Shown piece after piece: positions 36,855 to 45,837 of a stretch of DNA of 62,604 nt. Location of the stretch: the NCBI RefSeq assembly GCF_012396365.1, contig NZ_JAAXPG010000038.1, forward strand, positions 1-62,604, in the 5' to 3' direction. A program made the position numbers and the translations under genes. Position 1 is the stretch's first letter, and each line of letters begins with the position of its first letter. The DNA is from Nocardiopsis alborubida (GTDB lineage: Bacteria > Actinomycetota > Actinomycetes > Streptosporangiales > Streptosporangiaceae). The notes under the pieces are model-generated. The model was not told the DNA's origin, searched no databases, and was given only the letters and a program-made list of their open reading frames with translations.

Positions 36855-39852
36855 TCAGCCGAGGGACTCGGGCGGCCTGTCCTCCAGGGCCTTCCTGGCC
36901 TGTTCCGCCTCGGCCAGTCCCAGCTCGGTGAAGATCTCCTCGGCCTCGCTGAGGAACCCCCGCGCCCGGTCCGCCGCCATGACCGGTTCGGGCAGGCGGC
37001 CGAGGGCGAGCGCGGCGCGGGCGACCATGTAGCGCTCGCTGCGCTCGACCGCGATGGCGCGGCCCCTCTCCAACTCGGACAGGGCCTCGCCGTGGCGTCC
37101 GGCGGCCGCGTAGGTCATTCCCAGCTCAGTAAGGATTTCGGCGTCGCCACTGCGGATACCGGACTTGTCTGACAGCGCCGACGCCTCGCTGTGGGACTCG
37201 ATCGCCTGCTCCCAGTTCTCGGCCGCACGGTGAGCTATGCCCAGGGCGTTGTGCACATAGATCTGATTGCTCATCAGATGCAGGCGCACGGACAGCTCCA
37301 GTGCCTCGTTCAGGTCCCGGAAAGCGTCCTCCAGATCGCCCAACCCGACATGGGCCTCGCCCATGACCCGCTTGGCTTGGACCCTGGCCTCGTTCAAGTC
37401 CTCGCCGCCGGCCTTCGCGGTGGCCTGTTCAGCACAGTACAGCGCCTCCGTGTACTCCCCCAGCGCCTGTTTCACGAAGGCGAGGTTGCTCCATTGCACC
37501 GCCTCCAGGCGGGTGTCCCGCAACTCGACCGCGTGGTCGAGCACGCCTTGGAAGGCCTCCACGGCGTCCGAGAGGAGTCCGACGCGCTCGTAAACCACGC
37601 CCAGATTGGCCAGGACCCGTATGAGTCCTCTGCTGTCGTCGATCGACGCCAACAGGCCCCGGGCCTCCGTGAGGAGATCCAGCGACTCGTCGAAGCGGCC
37701 CGCAAGACAGTGTGCGACGCCCAGTCCGATGAGGGTCACCGCGCGTCCTCGCTGATTCCCCTGTTTGTCGCTGATCTGGAGTGCCCGCTGATGGGAACTG
37801 ACCAACAGCCCCATCTGGCCGTGGAGGGCGTAGAAGCGCCACACCGCATCAGCCATCCGCCAGGCGTACTCGCCGTTCCCGTGTGAGGCGAAGTACTCGA
37901 TCGTCTCCGCCAGGTTCTCCTGGTGCAGGGTGAACCAGTTCTCGGCGTCCTCCCGCCCGGTCAGCTCGATCCGATACTCAGGAGCCACGTCGACATCGTC
38001 GTGCGCGCGCGGACCCAGAAGGTCGGCGGCATGCTGAGCGGTCGCCATGTACTGCTCCGCCAGGCGCAGCCTGGCCGAATCGATCTCCTGTGCGCTCAGG
38101 ACCATGGCCCCACGGTCCCGTGAGAAGGCGCCGATCAGGTCGTGCAGGCGGTACACGTCACCCTGGGGCTCCTCCAACAAGCACACCCCGACCAACTCCT
38201 GGAGGATGTCGTCCGCGTCCTCCACGGTCATGTCCAGGAGGGCGGCCGCGCCGCCGAGGTCGATCGTGCTGCCGATCATCAGGCCCAGCAGGAGGAAGGT
38301 CCGGCTCTGGTCCCGGTTGAGGCTCTGGAAGGACAGGTCGATGGCGGCCTCGACGCTCTGCCCCTCGACCTGGAGTTCGCGGAACTTCCGGTTCTGCTCG
38401 CCGAGGCGGCGGGCGACGTGCGCGAACGACCACCTGGGGCGGCTGAGCATCCGTCCGGCCACCACGCGCAGGGCGAGGGGGAGGCCGCCGCAGATCCGGA
38501 TGATCTCCCGGGCCTGTTCCGGTTCGCGCCGTACGCGTTCGTCCCCCAGCACGCGCCCGAGCAGCTCCAGGGAGGACTGCTCGTCGAACACCCCCAACGA
38601 CAGGAAGCGGGCGCCGCTGAGCCCGGAGAGCTCGTTGCGGGTCGTGATGAGGGTCATCGACCCCGGGGAGGAGGAGAGGAGCGGGCTGACCTGGGCGTAG
38701 CTGAGCGCGTTGTCGAGGATGACCAGGACCCTGCGCCCCATGAGGGTGGCCCTCCACAGAGCCGACCGCTCGTCGAGGGACTCGGGCACCGCCTCGGGGT
38801 CGATACCGACCGCGCGGAGCAGGGCGCCGAGCGCGGAGGCGGCGTCGAGCGGTTCCCTGTCCGTCGTGTAGCCGTACAGGTCGATGAACAGCTGTCCGTC
38901 GGGGTAACGCTCGGCCGCCTCGTAACCGAAGCGGACCGCGGTGGTCGTCTTCCCCTCGCCGCCGCTGCCCGTGATGACGCAGACCTGCGCGCGGGTCTCC
39001 CCCGTGCGCGCCACCTCGTCCAACTGGCGCAGGGAGTCGCGACGCCCCGTGAAGTCGGGCAGGTCCCGGGGGAGGTCGTTGCGCACCACGAAGCGCGTTC
39101 CGGGTTCTCCGGCCGTCGGGTCCTGGGCCCCTTCCTGGAAGTCCTCCTGGAGGATCCGGGTGTGCAGGGCGGTCAGTTCCGGCCCGGGGTCGACACCCAG
39201 TTCGTCGGCGAGCCTGGCCCGGAACTCCTCGTAGACGGAGAGCGCCCTGGCGCGTTCGTTGTCGCGCCACAGGGCCGTGATGAGCAGGTGGTGCAGACGC
39301 TCCCTGAAGGGTTCCTCGCTGACCAGGGGCGTCAGCCGGGAGACCACGTCGGAGCACCTGCCCAGCTCCAGGGCACAGGTGGCCCAGGCGACGACGCAGG
39401 ACCAGCGCTCCTCCCGCAGGGGGGGCCACGACGGAGTGGTCCAGGTACTCCGAACCGACACCGGAGAAGGGCAGCCCCCGCCAGCACTCCAAAGCCTGTT
39501 CCAGCATCTCGACGGCTGCCTTGGGCTCGGCCGAGGCGGCCCGGTCCCGGAGGCTCCGGAAACGGTGCAGGTCGACCGAATCCGGATCCACGTCGAGGAC
39601 GTAGCCGCCGGAGGTCGTGGAGATGCTGTCCGGAAAGGCCCTGCGCAGATGGGAGATCTGGACCTGGATCACGGATCGAGCGGTACGTGGTGGGTCATCG
39701 TTCCAGAGGTAGCCGATGAGCTGGTCGATGGTGACCTCGCGGCCCAGGTGGACCAGCAGCGCTCCCAGCACACAGAGCTGGCGCGGACCACCGACCTGAA
39801 CAGGTCGGCCGTCCGCCCAGACGGTGATGGGGCCGAGCACGCCGAATTCCAC
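36855..39852 (-). pseudogene. AfsR/SARP-family regulator, frameshifted in a G7 run
   Basis: Reading across one base gives a protein of about 998 aa: an OmpR-like winged helix (residues 1-95), bacterial transcriptional activator domain (95-260), NB-ARC ATPase (GSGGEGKTTTAVRFG, RRVLVILDNA, GGLPLALRV) and a long C-terminal TPR region. The frame is broken at the G7 run 39419-39425 (minus-strand C7); removing one base restores GTGGCCCCCCTGCGGGAG, continuing the domain without loss. This may be a sequencing error, a real mutation or a switch; everything else is intact. The start is GTG 39852, with TAGGGT ending 8 nt upstream. Family members (AfsR) activate antibiotic genes after phosphorylation. 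Confidence 0.8.
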
Positions 39853-39910
39853 AAGTAGCAACCCTAGCAAGGGCCATTGGAACGAAATAGGGAATGCGGA
39901 CATGCCGACG

Positions 39911-39946
39911 ACTCCGAGCACCCCCCTCCACGAAAGTACTCGGAGT
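39911..39946 (-). terminator. Stem-loop between the peptide gene and the SARP gene
   Basis: ACTCCGAG (39911-39918) pairs with CTCGGAGT (39939-39946), about 27 nt beyond the peptide stop. A weak terminator or attenuator, suggesting that the SARP gene also has its own promoter. Confidence 0.4.
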
Positions 39947-39972
39947 GACCGTCGGATTACCCGGAAAAGGGA

Positions 39973-40161
39973 CTACTTCTCCTGGGCGGGCTTCTCCTCG
40001 GCGGGCGCGGGCGCCGCCTCCGCGGGCACAGCCTCCGCGGGCTCCTCGGCCGGGACGGGCCTTCCCGGGATCGGCTCCTGGTAGGGAATGCCCTTCGCCT
40101 CGGGGGCGACGTCGGCGACGATCGCCTCGAACTCCTCGTCCACGGTCAGCATCTTCGGCAC
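39973..40161 (-). CDS. 62-aa acidic peptide with Pro-Ala-Glu-rich tail
   Basis: Unrecognised. The N-terminal third (MLTVDEEFEAIVADVAPEAK) is amphipathic and acidic. After GIPYQEPIPGRP the last 30 residues are only Pro, Ala, Glu and a few Val/Lys, in PAEEPAE-like repeats. GTG 40161 is supported by GAGGAG 5 nt upstream. It lies 120 nt upstream of the AfsR-type gene on the same strand. AfsS, the target of AfsR in Streptomyces, is likewise a roughly 63-aa protein with repeats, but no sequence identity is apparent; a modified-peptide precursor is also possible, though no modifying enzyme is nearby. Confidence 0.6.
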   Translation of the reverse strand: MPKMLTVDEEFEAIVADVAPEAKGIPYQEPIPGRPVPAEEPAEAVPAEAAPAPAEEKPAQEK

Positions 40162-40251
40162 TCGGACTCCTCTTCTCACGGCACTCGCGTAGAGCCGCAA
40201 AGTAGCCCTACGTCTACGAAGCATCAAGGGACCCCGCCTTCCGGCGGACTG

Positions 40252-40353
40252 GCCACCCGTGGCGGGTTCCGCCTCAAAGCACACCACGGGTGGCATGTGT
40301 CCAACGAACGTCGCACTGTGTCGGACCCGCGAGCCGTCCTCTCGCGGGTCCGA
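40252..40353 (-). promoter_or_regulatory. Two strong hairpins in the leader of the 62-aa peptide gene
   Basis: GCCACCCGTGG (40252-40262) pairs with CCACGGGTGGC (40284-40294), and TCGGACCCGCGAG (40321-40333) pairs perfectly with CTCGCGGGTCCGA (40341-40353) around a 7-nt loop. Both lie between a candidate -10 (TAGTGT, 40376-40371 on the minus strand) and the peptide start, so they would sit in its 5' leader. The second could equally be a stand-alone terminator. Confidence 0.5.
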
Positions 40354-40399
40354 TCGCGTCGAACGTGTTCCACACTAGAGAGATCCTCTTCCACTCCGC

Positions 40400-40424
40400 T
40401 TTCAGTCTTCTTTCAGTGCTGAAA
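40400..40424. promoter_or_regulatory. Direct repeats with SARP-like 11-bp spacing
   Basis: TTTCAGT occurs at 40400-40406 and 40411-40417, exactly 11 bp apart, and the second copy is part of the dyad TTTCAGTGCTGAAA. Heptamers repeated at 11 bp are how SARP regulators bind DNA. The distance to the candidate -10 (23 bp) is longer than the usual 8 bp, so this is tentative. Confidence 0.4.
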
Positions 40425-41024
40425 TCGCTGTGGCGAAGGCGGTTGCGGGACCGCGTCATCATTGACCGCCAGGCGCCGCCACGGCCAGCGGTTGGCCGGT
40501 TGCGGACGGTCAGAGCCCGTCCACACGGTGTACGGCGGCCGCCGCGCACCGCGCGCTCCCCGGCCAGGAGGTGTCGTGGACCAGGGAGGACACCCTCCGC
40601 GGAGCCGGATCCCGCTTCCTCTTCAATCTTCCGAGAAACGACCGGCATAAACCACGCGTTCCCTCCCGACACCGAAATCCGGGAAATTCCCATCCTCAGG
40701 AGGGCACGATTGTGCCCGCCCCCGGGAAGTCCGCGACCCGGACGCGTCGGGTGTTCTCTTGCGGAGCTTTTCGCGCCCCTTGCGTTCCTTCCCCGCCGGT
40801 GCGCCGTGCGCTCCCCCCGGACCGGCGCGCCCCCGGAGGACCGGGCACGCCCGGACGGTCACGACCTCACGAGCGCGTACGCCCCCGGCCGGGAATTCCC
40901 TGTGGCACCGGGCACGTACACCGGAGGAGGGCTGCGCGAGCCCGCTGTCGGGCCATAGGTTGCTAGGGAGCATGCCGATCGGACGGCACCGGTGGTCCCG
41001 GAGGGCGCGAAGTTGGAGGACGTG
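40425..41024. other. Intergenic region before the Nudix gene
   Basis: No gene that I can support. A plus-strand reading frame from about 40571 has AGGAGG upstream of a GTG but carries rare codons and a composition unlike real genes here. A CAGGAGG at 40697 leads to no good frame. Confidence 0.35.
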
Positions 41025-41537
41025 ATGCTGGAGGGCGACGGAAACGGCTGGGTGAGCCTGCCGGACGGAACCCGCAGGTGGGGGGTCTACGGCGCGGCCG
41101 GACTGCTGCTGTACGCCACCGACGCCGCCGGAGCGGGCCACGTGCTGCTCCAGCACCGGGCGGGCTGGACCCACATGGGGGACACCTGGGGCATCCCCGG
41201 GGGCGCCCGCAACCGGGACGAGACGCCCCTGGAGGCCGCCGTGCGCGAGTTCGAGGAGGAGGTCGAGGGGGACCTGGACGGGTACAGCCTCCTCGGCGTC
41301 CACGAGGAGGACCTGACCGTGTGGCGCTACGACACGTTCATGGCGAGCCTGCCGGGGCTGACGCCGTTCCGGCCAGGCAACTCCGAGAGCAAGGAGGTGC
41401 GCTGGGTACCGGTGGACTCCGCCGACGCGCTTCCCCTGCTGCCGCCGTTCCGCGCCGCGTGGCCGCACCTGTACGCGAACCTGGCCTCGGCCTTCTCGGA
41501 GAACGGCCGCGGTCCGGGCACTTCTCCGGCCGGTTGA
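41025..41537 (+). CDS. Nudix hydrolase
   Basis: A 170-aa Nudix protein with a compact box, GGARNRDETPLEAAVREFEEEVEG, preceded by DTWGIPGG. MutT/ADP-ribose-pyrophosphatase-like; substrate unknown. ATG 41025 has GGAGG 5 nt upstream; GTG 41022 is an alternative. Apparently monocistronic. Confidence 0.85.
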   Translation: MLEGDGNGWVSLPDGTRRWGVYGAAGLLLYATDAAGAGHVLLQHRAGWTHMGDTWGIPGGARNRDETPLEAAVREFEEEVEGDLDGYSLLGVHEEDLTVWRYDTFMASLPGLTPFRPGNSESKEVRWVPVDSADALPLLPPFRAAWPHLYANLASAFSENGRGPGTSPAG

Positions 41538-41733
41538 GCGTTGAACCCTGCGCAGGGGCCTTTCGCGCACCCGTCCCCCGGACCGGACCCGGGAGTCCGG
41601 GAGGGTGCCGGAGGGCGGTCTCGGGGGAATGTCAGGGGCGGATCCCTGATGCGCTCCGGGCCCCGACCCCGCATGCTGAAGGGGACGGCCCGGCGAAGAG
41701 CGGTCGTCACGTTATTCGACTGGAGCAGTGGAC

Positions 41734-42153
41734 ATGACGCTGGAGCGCGGTAACGCATTCACTCCCGTCGCCTCGGCGACGATGATCTGGCCCTGGACCA
41801 CCTCGGTGCTGGGGGGTGCCGCCGGTGGTGCCCTCTTCTTCCTCCTCAACCTGGGCTCGGGCCTGGGCGCCATCGCCTCCGGCCTGACCGCGGCGGTGGT
41901 CTTCTTCTCACTGATCGGCGGCGTGGGCGGTGTGATGAGCTCCAAGGCCGACCGCCGGGGCAAGCGCTACGCCGCCACCTACCCGTTCCGGTACGCGGCC
42001 GTGCCCGCGGGAATCGGCGGTGCGGGGTACGCCCTCGTCAGCATCTTCACCGGCTCGATCATCGGCGGACTGTTCGGCGGGCTGTTCGTCGCGGCGGCGA
42101 TCTGGATCACCGTTGGCCTCATCGCGATGGTGGTCGGCAACAAGAACGCCTAG
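41734..42153 (+). CDS. Four-helix membrane protein of unknown function
   Basis: A 139-aa protein with four hydrophobic, glycine- and alanine-rich segments (about residues 25-45, 48-68, 88-106, 112-134) and a short basic loop SSKADRRGKRYAATYP between pairs. No family recognised. ATG 41734 with GGAG 8 nt upstream; GTG 41728 would add two residues. The DUF2786 gene follows after about 60 nt and may share the transcript. Confidence 0.7.
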   Translation: MTLERGNAFTPVASATMIWPWTTSVLGGAAGGALFFLLNLGSGLGAIASGLTAAVVFFSLIGGVGGVMSSKADRRGKRYAATYPFRYAAVPAGIGGAGYALVSIFTGSIIGGLFGGLFVAAAIWITVGLIAMVVGNKNA

Positions 42154-42216
42154 GCTCGGTATCTTCCGCCGATGGTGGAAAACAGATACTCACCTAGGGG
42201 AGACAACCGGGCGCCG

Positions 42217-43044
42217 ATGACTGAATCTGCTCGTCAGAAGATGGTCGAGCGGGTCCGCGGGCTCCTCCGCATGGCGGAGGACCCCGCGGTTACTGATGCC
42301 GAGAGCCAGGCGTTCACCGCCAAGGCCGCCGAGCTGATGACCCGCCACGCGATCGCGGAGGCCGAGGCCCGCGCCGAGAGGGGCGAGGCGCCGGACGCGA
42401 TCAGCCGCATGGACTACGCCGTCTCGGGGGTGGGAGGCCACGGCAAGGCACGGGTGCGCGCGCTGGCCGACATCTCCGCGGCCTACGGCTGCCAGTCCGC
42501 GGTACGGGGCAACAACTCCGAGAACACCGAGCGCGTCATGATCCTCGTGGGCACGGTGAGCGCGCTGGACGCGCTGCGGATGCTGCTGCCGTCGATCTCC
42601 ATGCAGATGGAGGCGTCGGCGAAGTTCATGAGCTCGTCGCACGTGGCCGACATCCGGGAGCTGCGCAACTACACGCGCTCGGAGCTGGAGACCGAGCGCA
42701 AGCGCTACTACCGGTCGTTCGTGCGCGCCTACGGGCAGGCGGTGGCCGAGCGCATCCGCGAGTTCCGCGCGCGGTTGCAGGAGATGGCCTCGCCGGGCGG
42801 CTCGGGCGGGCCGGGGGAGAGCGTGGACGCCGCCCGCGGCGCGGAACTGGTGCTGCTGAACGACGTGCACCGGGTGAGCGAGGAGTTCCAGAAGCAGTTC
42901 CCGCAGCTGCGCAAGCACCGGCCCGAGCGCACGCACAGCGCGGCGGGGTACCGGGCGGGCTACCGGCGGGGGCGCCAGGCCGAACTCGGGCTGGACACGC
43001 CGGTGGGAAGCGGCGGTTCGTCCGTGCTGAACGAGAGCGAGTAG
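42217..43044 (+). CDS. DUF2786 protein
   Basis: A 275-aa protein. The N-terminal DUF2786 helix pair is clear (VERVRGLLRMAEDPAVTDAE, QAFTAKAAELMTRHAIAEA). The middle (AAYGCQSAVR, VSALDALRMLLPSISMQME) is the helical region common to actinobacterial members, and a basic Tyr/Arg/Gly tail (YRAGYRRGRQAELGL) ends it. Function unknown. ATG 42217 begins at the conserved sequence; AGGGGAGA lies rather far (15 nt) upstream, and ATG 42172 is an alternative. Convergent with dnaN2. Confidence 0.78.
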   Translation: MTESARQKMVERVRGLLRMAEDPAVTDAESQAFTAKAAELMTRHAIAEAEARAERGEAPDAISRMDYAVSGVGGHGKARVRALADISAAYGCQSAVRGNNSENTERVMILVGTVSALDALRMLLPSISMQMEASAKFMSSSHVADIRELRNYTRSELETERKRYYRSFVRAYGQAVAERIREFRARLQEMASPGGSGGPGESVDAARGAELVLLNDVHRVSEEFQKQFPQLRKHRPERTHSAAGYRAGYRRGRQAELGLDTPVGSGGSSVLNESE

Positions 43045-43060
43045 GCCTCTCTCCGCGGAG

Positions 43061-43218
43061 TTGTCCACAGGCTGTGCACAGAACCGCCCCGATTGTTGTT
43101 CTCGCATGTCAGAGGGGAAATGCGAGAGTTCAACCGGGGCGGTTCGGGTGTTCCTGGGGGCGATTACCCGGGGTTATCCACAGGAAGAACGGCATCCTGT
43201 GGATAACTCTGTGGATAA
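43061..43218. promoter_or_regulatory. DnaA-box cluster between DUF2786 and the second clamp gene
   Basis: Four consensus DnaA boxes in 158 bp: TTGTCCACA (43061-43069), TTATCCACA (43174-43182), and on the other strand TGTGGATAA at 43198-43206 and 43210-43218. The last three are within 45 bp. The cluster lies between the 3' ends of two convergent genes, so it is not a promoter in the normal sense and is unlike oriC (between dnaA and the dnaN 5' end). Confidence 0.75.
43082..43144. terminator. Large three-segment hairpin
   Basis: AACCGCCCCG/CGGGGCGGTT (43082-43091/43135-43144), GTTG/CAAC (43095-43098/43131-43134) and TCTCGCAT/ATGCGAGA (43100-43107/43120-43127) nest into one 63-nt structure with 22 pairs and a 12-nt loop. 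It could end both convergent transcripts, but it is more elaborate than other terminators here. Confidence 0.6.
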
Positions 43219-43256
43219 GGTGTCGGCCCGGTTGAGAAAGGGTCCATAACCTCTTA

Positions 43257-44411
43257 TCAGGACACCCGCAAAGGCTGAACCAGGTAGCGGAAGGAGGGGT
43301 TCTCCCCCTCCTTGGCCGGCACGTCGGTGAACACGGCGGGTTTGGTCGGCTCGGTGAAGTTGAGGTGGGCGGTGTCGGTGTCCACACCCGCCAGTCCGTC
43401 CATGATGTAGTCGGGACGGAAGGCCAGCCGCAGGGGCTCGCCCTCGTAGCCGACCTCGATCGCCTCCACGGCCTGGGCGTCCTCGCCCGACCCCGCCTCC
43501 AGCACGACCTCGCCCTCGGAGAAGGCCAGCCGCAGCGGGGTGTTGCGGTCGGCGACCAGCGCCACGCGCTTGACCGCCTCCGCCAGCGGCGTCACGGCCA
43601 CCTCGGCGCGCGCGGAGAACTCCTTGGGGAACCAGGCGGCGTACTTGACGAACTCGCTGTCGATCAGCCGGGTGGTGGTGCGGCGCTCGCCGTTCTCGAA
43701 GCCGATCATGCCCTCGCCCGGGGAGAGGCTGACGCCCTCGCCGCCGCTGGCCGTGGACAGGGCGATGTCCACGTTGGACCTGGTGAGCAGGCCGCGCACG
43801 GTGTCGCTCAGCGTGCGCGCGGGTACCAGGGCGGCCGCGTCCAGGCCCTGGTCCTCGGGGCTCCACCACAGTTCGCGCACGGCGATGCGGTAGCGGTCGG
43901 TGGCGACCAGGCTCAGGGTGTCGCCGCTGAAGTCGAGGTAGGCGCCGGTGAGCATGGGCAGGGTGTCGTCCCGGCTGGCCGCCGGGGCCACCTGACGCAC
44001 GGCCGCCGCGAAGGCGTCCGCGGCTACGGAGCCGATGCGTCCGGGCATGCCGGGCAGGGTGGGGTAGTCCTCCAGCGGCATGGTGATGAGGGTGAAGCGC
44101 GCGGCTCCGCCGACGATGCGCAGCTTGGGGCCGTCGCTGTCGATGTGCACCGAGCCGGACGGCAGGTTGCGCACGATCTCGGCCAGGAGGCGGCCGGGGA
44201 CGAGGGCGGCACCGGACTCCTCGGAGAGGACGTCCACCGAGGCGCGGGTGGAGACCTCGTAGTCGAACCCCGACAGGTGCAGGGAGGCGCCGTCCGGGGA
44301 GAGCTCCATGCGGATACCCGAGAGCACCGGGACGGCGGGCCTCGTGGGGAGGGCCCGGGCCGTCCAGGCGACCGCCTCGGCGAACGCGTCGCGGTCCACT
44401 CGAAGTTTCAC
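43257..44411 (-). CDS. dnaN: DNA polymerase III beta clamp paralogue
   Basis: A 384-aa sliding clamp with all three repeats (LVPGRLLAEIVRNLPSG, LPMLTGAYLDFSGDTLSLVA, ATDRYRIAVRELWW). It is not beside dnaA or recF, so it is most likely the second clamp found in many actinomycetes. The C terminus reads RYLVQPLRVS where replicative clamps end in a YLxMPMRL-type sequence forming the partner-binding cleft, so partner choice may differ. GTG 44411 is set by GAGGAGG 7-8 nt upstream. It converges on a DnaA-box cluster. Confidence 0.88.
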   Translation of the reverse strand: MKLRVDRDAFAEAVAWTARALPTRPAVPVLSGIRMELSPDGASLHLSGFDYEVSTRASVDVLSEESGAALVPGRLLAEIVRNLPSGSVHIDSDGPKLRIVGGAARFTLITMPLEDYPTLPGMPGRIGSVAADAFAAAVRQVAPAASRDDTLPMLTGAYLDFSGDTLSLVATDRYRIAVRELWWSPEDQGLDAAALVPARTLSDTVRGLLTRSNVDIALSTASGGEGVSLSPGEGMIGFENGERRTTTRLIDSEFVKYAAWFPKEFSARAEVAVTPLAEAVKRVALVADRNTPLRLAFSEGEVVLEAGSGEDAQAVEAIEVGYEGEPLRLAFRPDYIMDGLAGVDTDTAHLNFTEPTKPAVFTDVPAKEGENPSFRYLVQPLRVS

Positions 44412-44659
44412 GGTGAGGCCTCCTCGTAGCGCTGTCGTTGCCGACAACGTACCCAGTGGCGACGACAATGCGCCCTCCCCCGGACGGAACCTCGGGCGGG
44501 GTCCGACCTGGGAGAAGGCACGGCGGGACGCTGACCGGCCACGGCTCGCGGAGGACGGGGGCCGGGGACGGGGCGGGGCCGATCCGGGGGAGGGTTCCGG
44601 CCGGGCGCTGAGCGCGAGCGGGCCCGGCCGGGAACGTGACGGCTGTGGCTCCAGTGGCG

Positions 44660-45136
44660 CTATTTGCGGTTGGGGCGCAGGGTCCAGGTGATGCTCATGC
44701 GACCGGTGACGGTGCCGTCCCCGGTGCGCAGCTCGACGTTGACGGGGAACTCGGGGCGCCTGCCCTCGTCCAGCTCGGCGATGATCTCCTCGCGCGGGCG
44801 GCCCAGGACGGCCTCGGCGGTCAGGTCGCCCGTCGCGATCTTGAGGAAGTCGATCGTGGAGGTGGTCGGCAGGGGTACGGCGCGGTCGAGCTGGTCGCCG
44901 AAGGTGCCGATGATGACGGCGCCGGAGGCGGACTCGGCCAGGGTGAACATGGCGCCCGCGTGGGGGCCGCCGACGTGGTTGTGGTGGTCGGCGTTGTCGG
45001 GCAGGCGCATGACGGCGCGCCCGTGGTCCAGCTCGGTGAAGGTCAGGCCGAGGGTCCGGACGAAGGGGACCGCGGCCAGGAAACCGGCCTTGACCGTCTC
45101 CGCCGTCTCGGGGTTCATGTGTGCCATGGCCCTCAT
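44660..45136 (-). CDS. Hotdog-fold thioesterase-like protein (DUF4442)
   Basis: A 158-aa single hotdog domain. DNADHHNHVGGPHAGAMFTL is the PaaI/DUF4442-type helix region, suggesting acyl-CoA thioester hydrolysis. The start is uncertain: ATG 45136, 45127 and 45118 are all in frame within 20 nt, and no clear Shine-Dalgarno favours one. Stands alone, with a 248-bp gap to the clamp gene. Confidence 0.8.
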   Translation of the reverse strand: MRAMAHMNPETAETVKAGFLAAVPFVRTLGLTFTELDHGRAVMRLPDNADHHNHVGGPHAGAMFTLAESASGAVIIGTFGDQLDRAVPLPTTSTIDFLKIATGDLTAEAVLGRPREEIIAELDEGRRPEFPVNVELRTGDGTVTGRMSITWTLRPNRK

Positions 45137-45260
45137 GTTACTGCCGAGTAACCTCAGGACGCCACCCCGAGCACCGGCGGGTGGAAACGTGTTCCCGGGC
45201 GGGCCGCGCGGGCGGAGGGGTGTGGGCTACCATGACGTGGCGGGGAGTCGCTTCCCGCGG

Positions 45261-45352
45261 GGAGGGTTCGCATAGCGGCCGAGTGCAGTGCTCTTGAAAA
45301 GCACCAAGTCCTTGACGGGACTTCGTGGGTTCAAATCCCACACCCTCCGCCA
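45261..45352 (+). tRNA. tRNA-Ser (TGA)
   Basis: A 92-nt class II tRNA with encoded CCA. The acceptor GGAGGGT pairs with ACCCTCC. The anticodon stem GTGCT/AGCAC closes the loop CTTGAAA with anticodon TGA. A long variable arm (AAGTCCTTGACGGGACTT) and T arm GTGGGTTCAAATCCCAC follow. Confidence 0.96.
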
Positions 45353-45395
45353 CATCCCGGTGTCGCAGCAGTTCAGCGGCTCACGGGAGAGGCAC

Positions 45396-45461
45396 CGAAG
45401 GCCGGTGGCCCCGGCCCGCTGCACATTCGTCGCACGCGGACCGGGGAGCCACCGGCCTTCG
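45396..45461 (+). terminator. Hairpin downstream of tRNA-Ser
   Basis: CGAAGGCCGGTGGC (45396-45409) pairs perfectly with GCCACCGGCCTTCG (45448-45461) across a 38-nt loop. The outer sequence CGAAGGCCGGT is the same as in the tRNA-Pro terminator. The rest of 45353-45837 shows no gene. Confidence 0.65.
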
Positions 45462-45837
45462 TCGTTCACTGAGGTAGGCAGCGAGACGATCGGGTCCAGC
45501 AGCGGGTTCCTCGCCATACGCCAGCCCTCTGCTCCCCGGATTCCGCGCGGGAACCGCTCCCTCTCCGCACAAGCCAGTCCTCGTGGCGCCGGTGCTCGTC
45601 CGCGTCAGTTGCCGATGCCCTGTGTTTGGTCCACGGCTTTGTCGGTACGTCTGAGGGGAGGCGCCCGTATGCACACCCCCTTGTCGGCGACGGCCTGTTC
45701 GGCTACCTGCCGGGCCAGCGGCTGGACCCAACAACCCGGCCCACGCGCTCCCGGCCGTGGAAGTCGTCCTCAGCTCACGCCGACAGCGACCACGGAAGGC
45801 TTGCGTGAGAGCCATCTCGAACCATCCTCAGGAACGA

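Noticed and set aside
39973..40161. 62-aa peptide as a definite RiPP precursor
   Set aside because: No modification, leader-peptidase or export genes are adjacent, and the tail lacks Cys/Ser/Thr for common modifications.
40571..40966. 131-codon plus-strand ORF with AGGAGG upstream of its GTG
   Set aside because: Rare codons (AGA, AAA, AAT), no domain and arginine/proline-rich shadow-like sequence; insufficient support.
43061..43218. DnaA-box cluster as the chromosomal oriC
   Set aside because: No dnaA or recF nearby, the boxes lie at the 3' end of the clamp gene, and actinobacterial oriC carries many more boxes.
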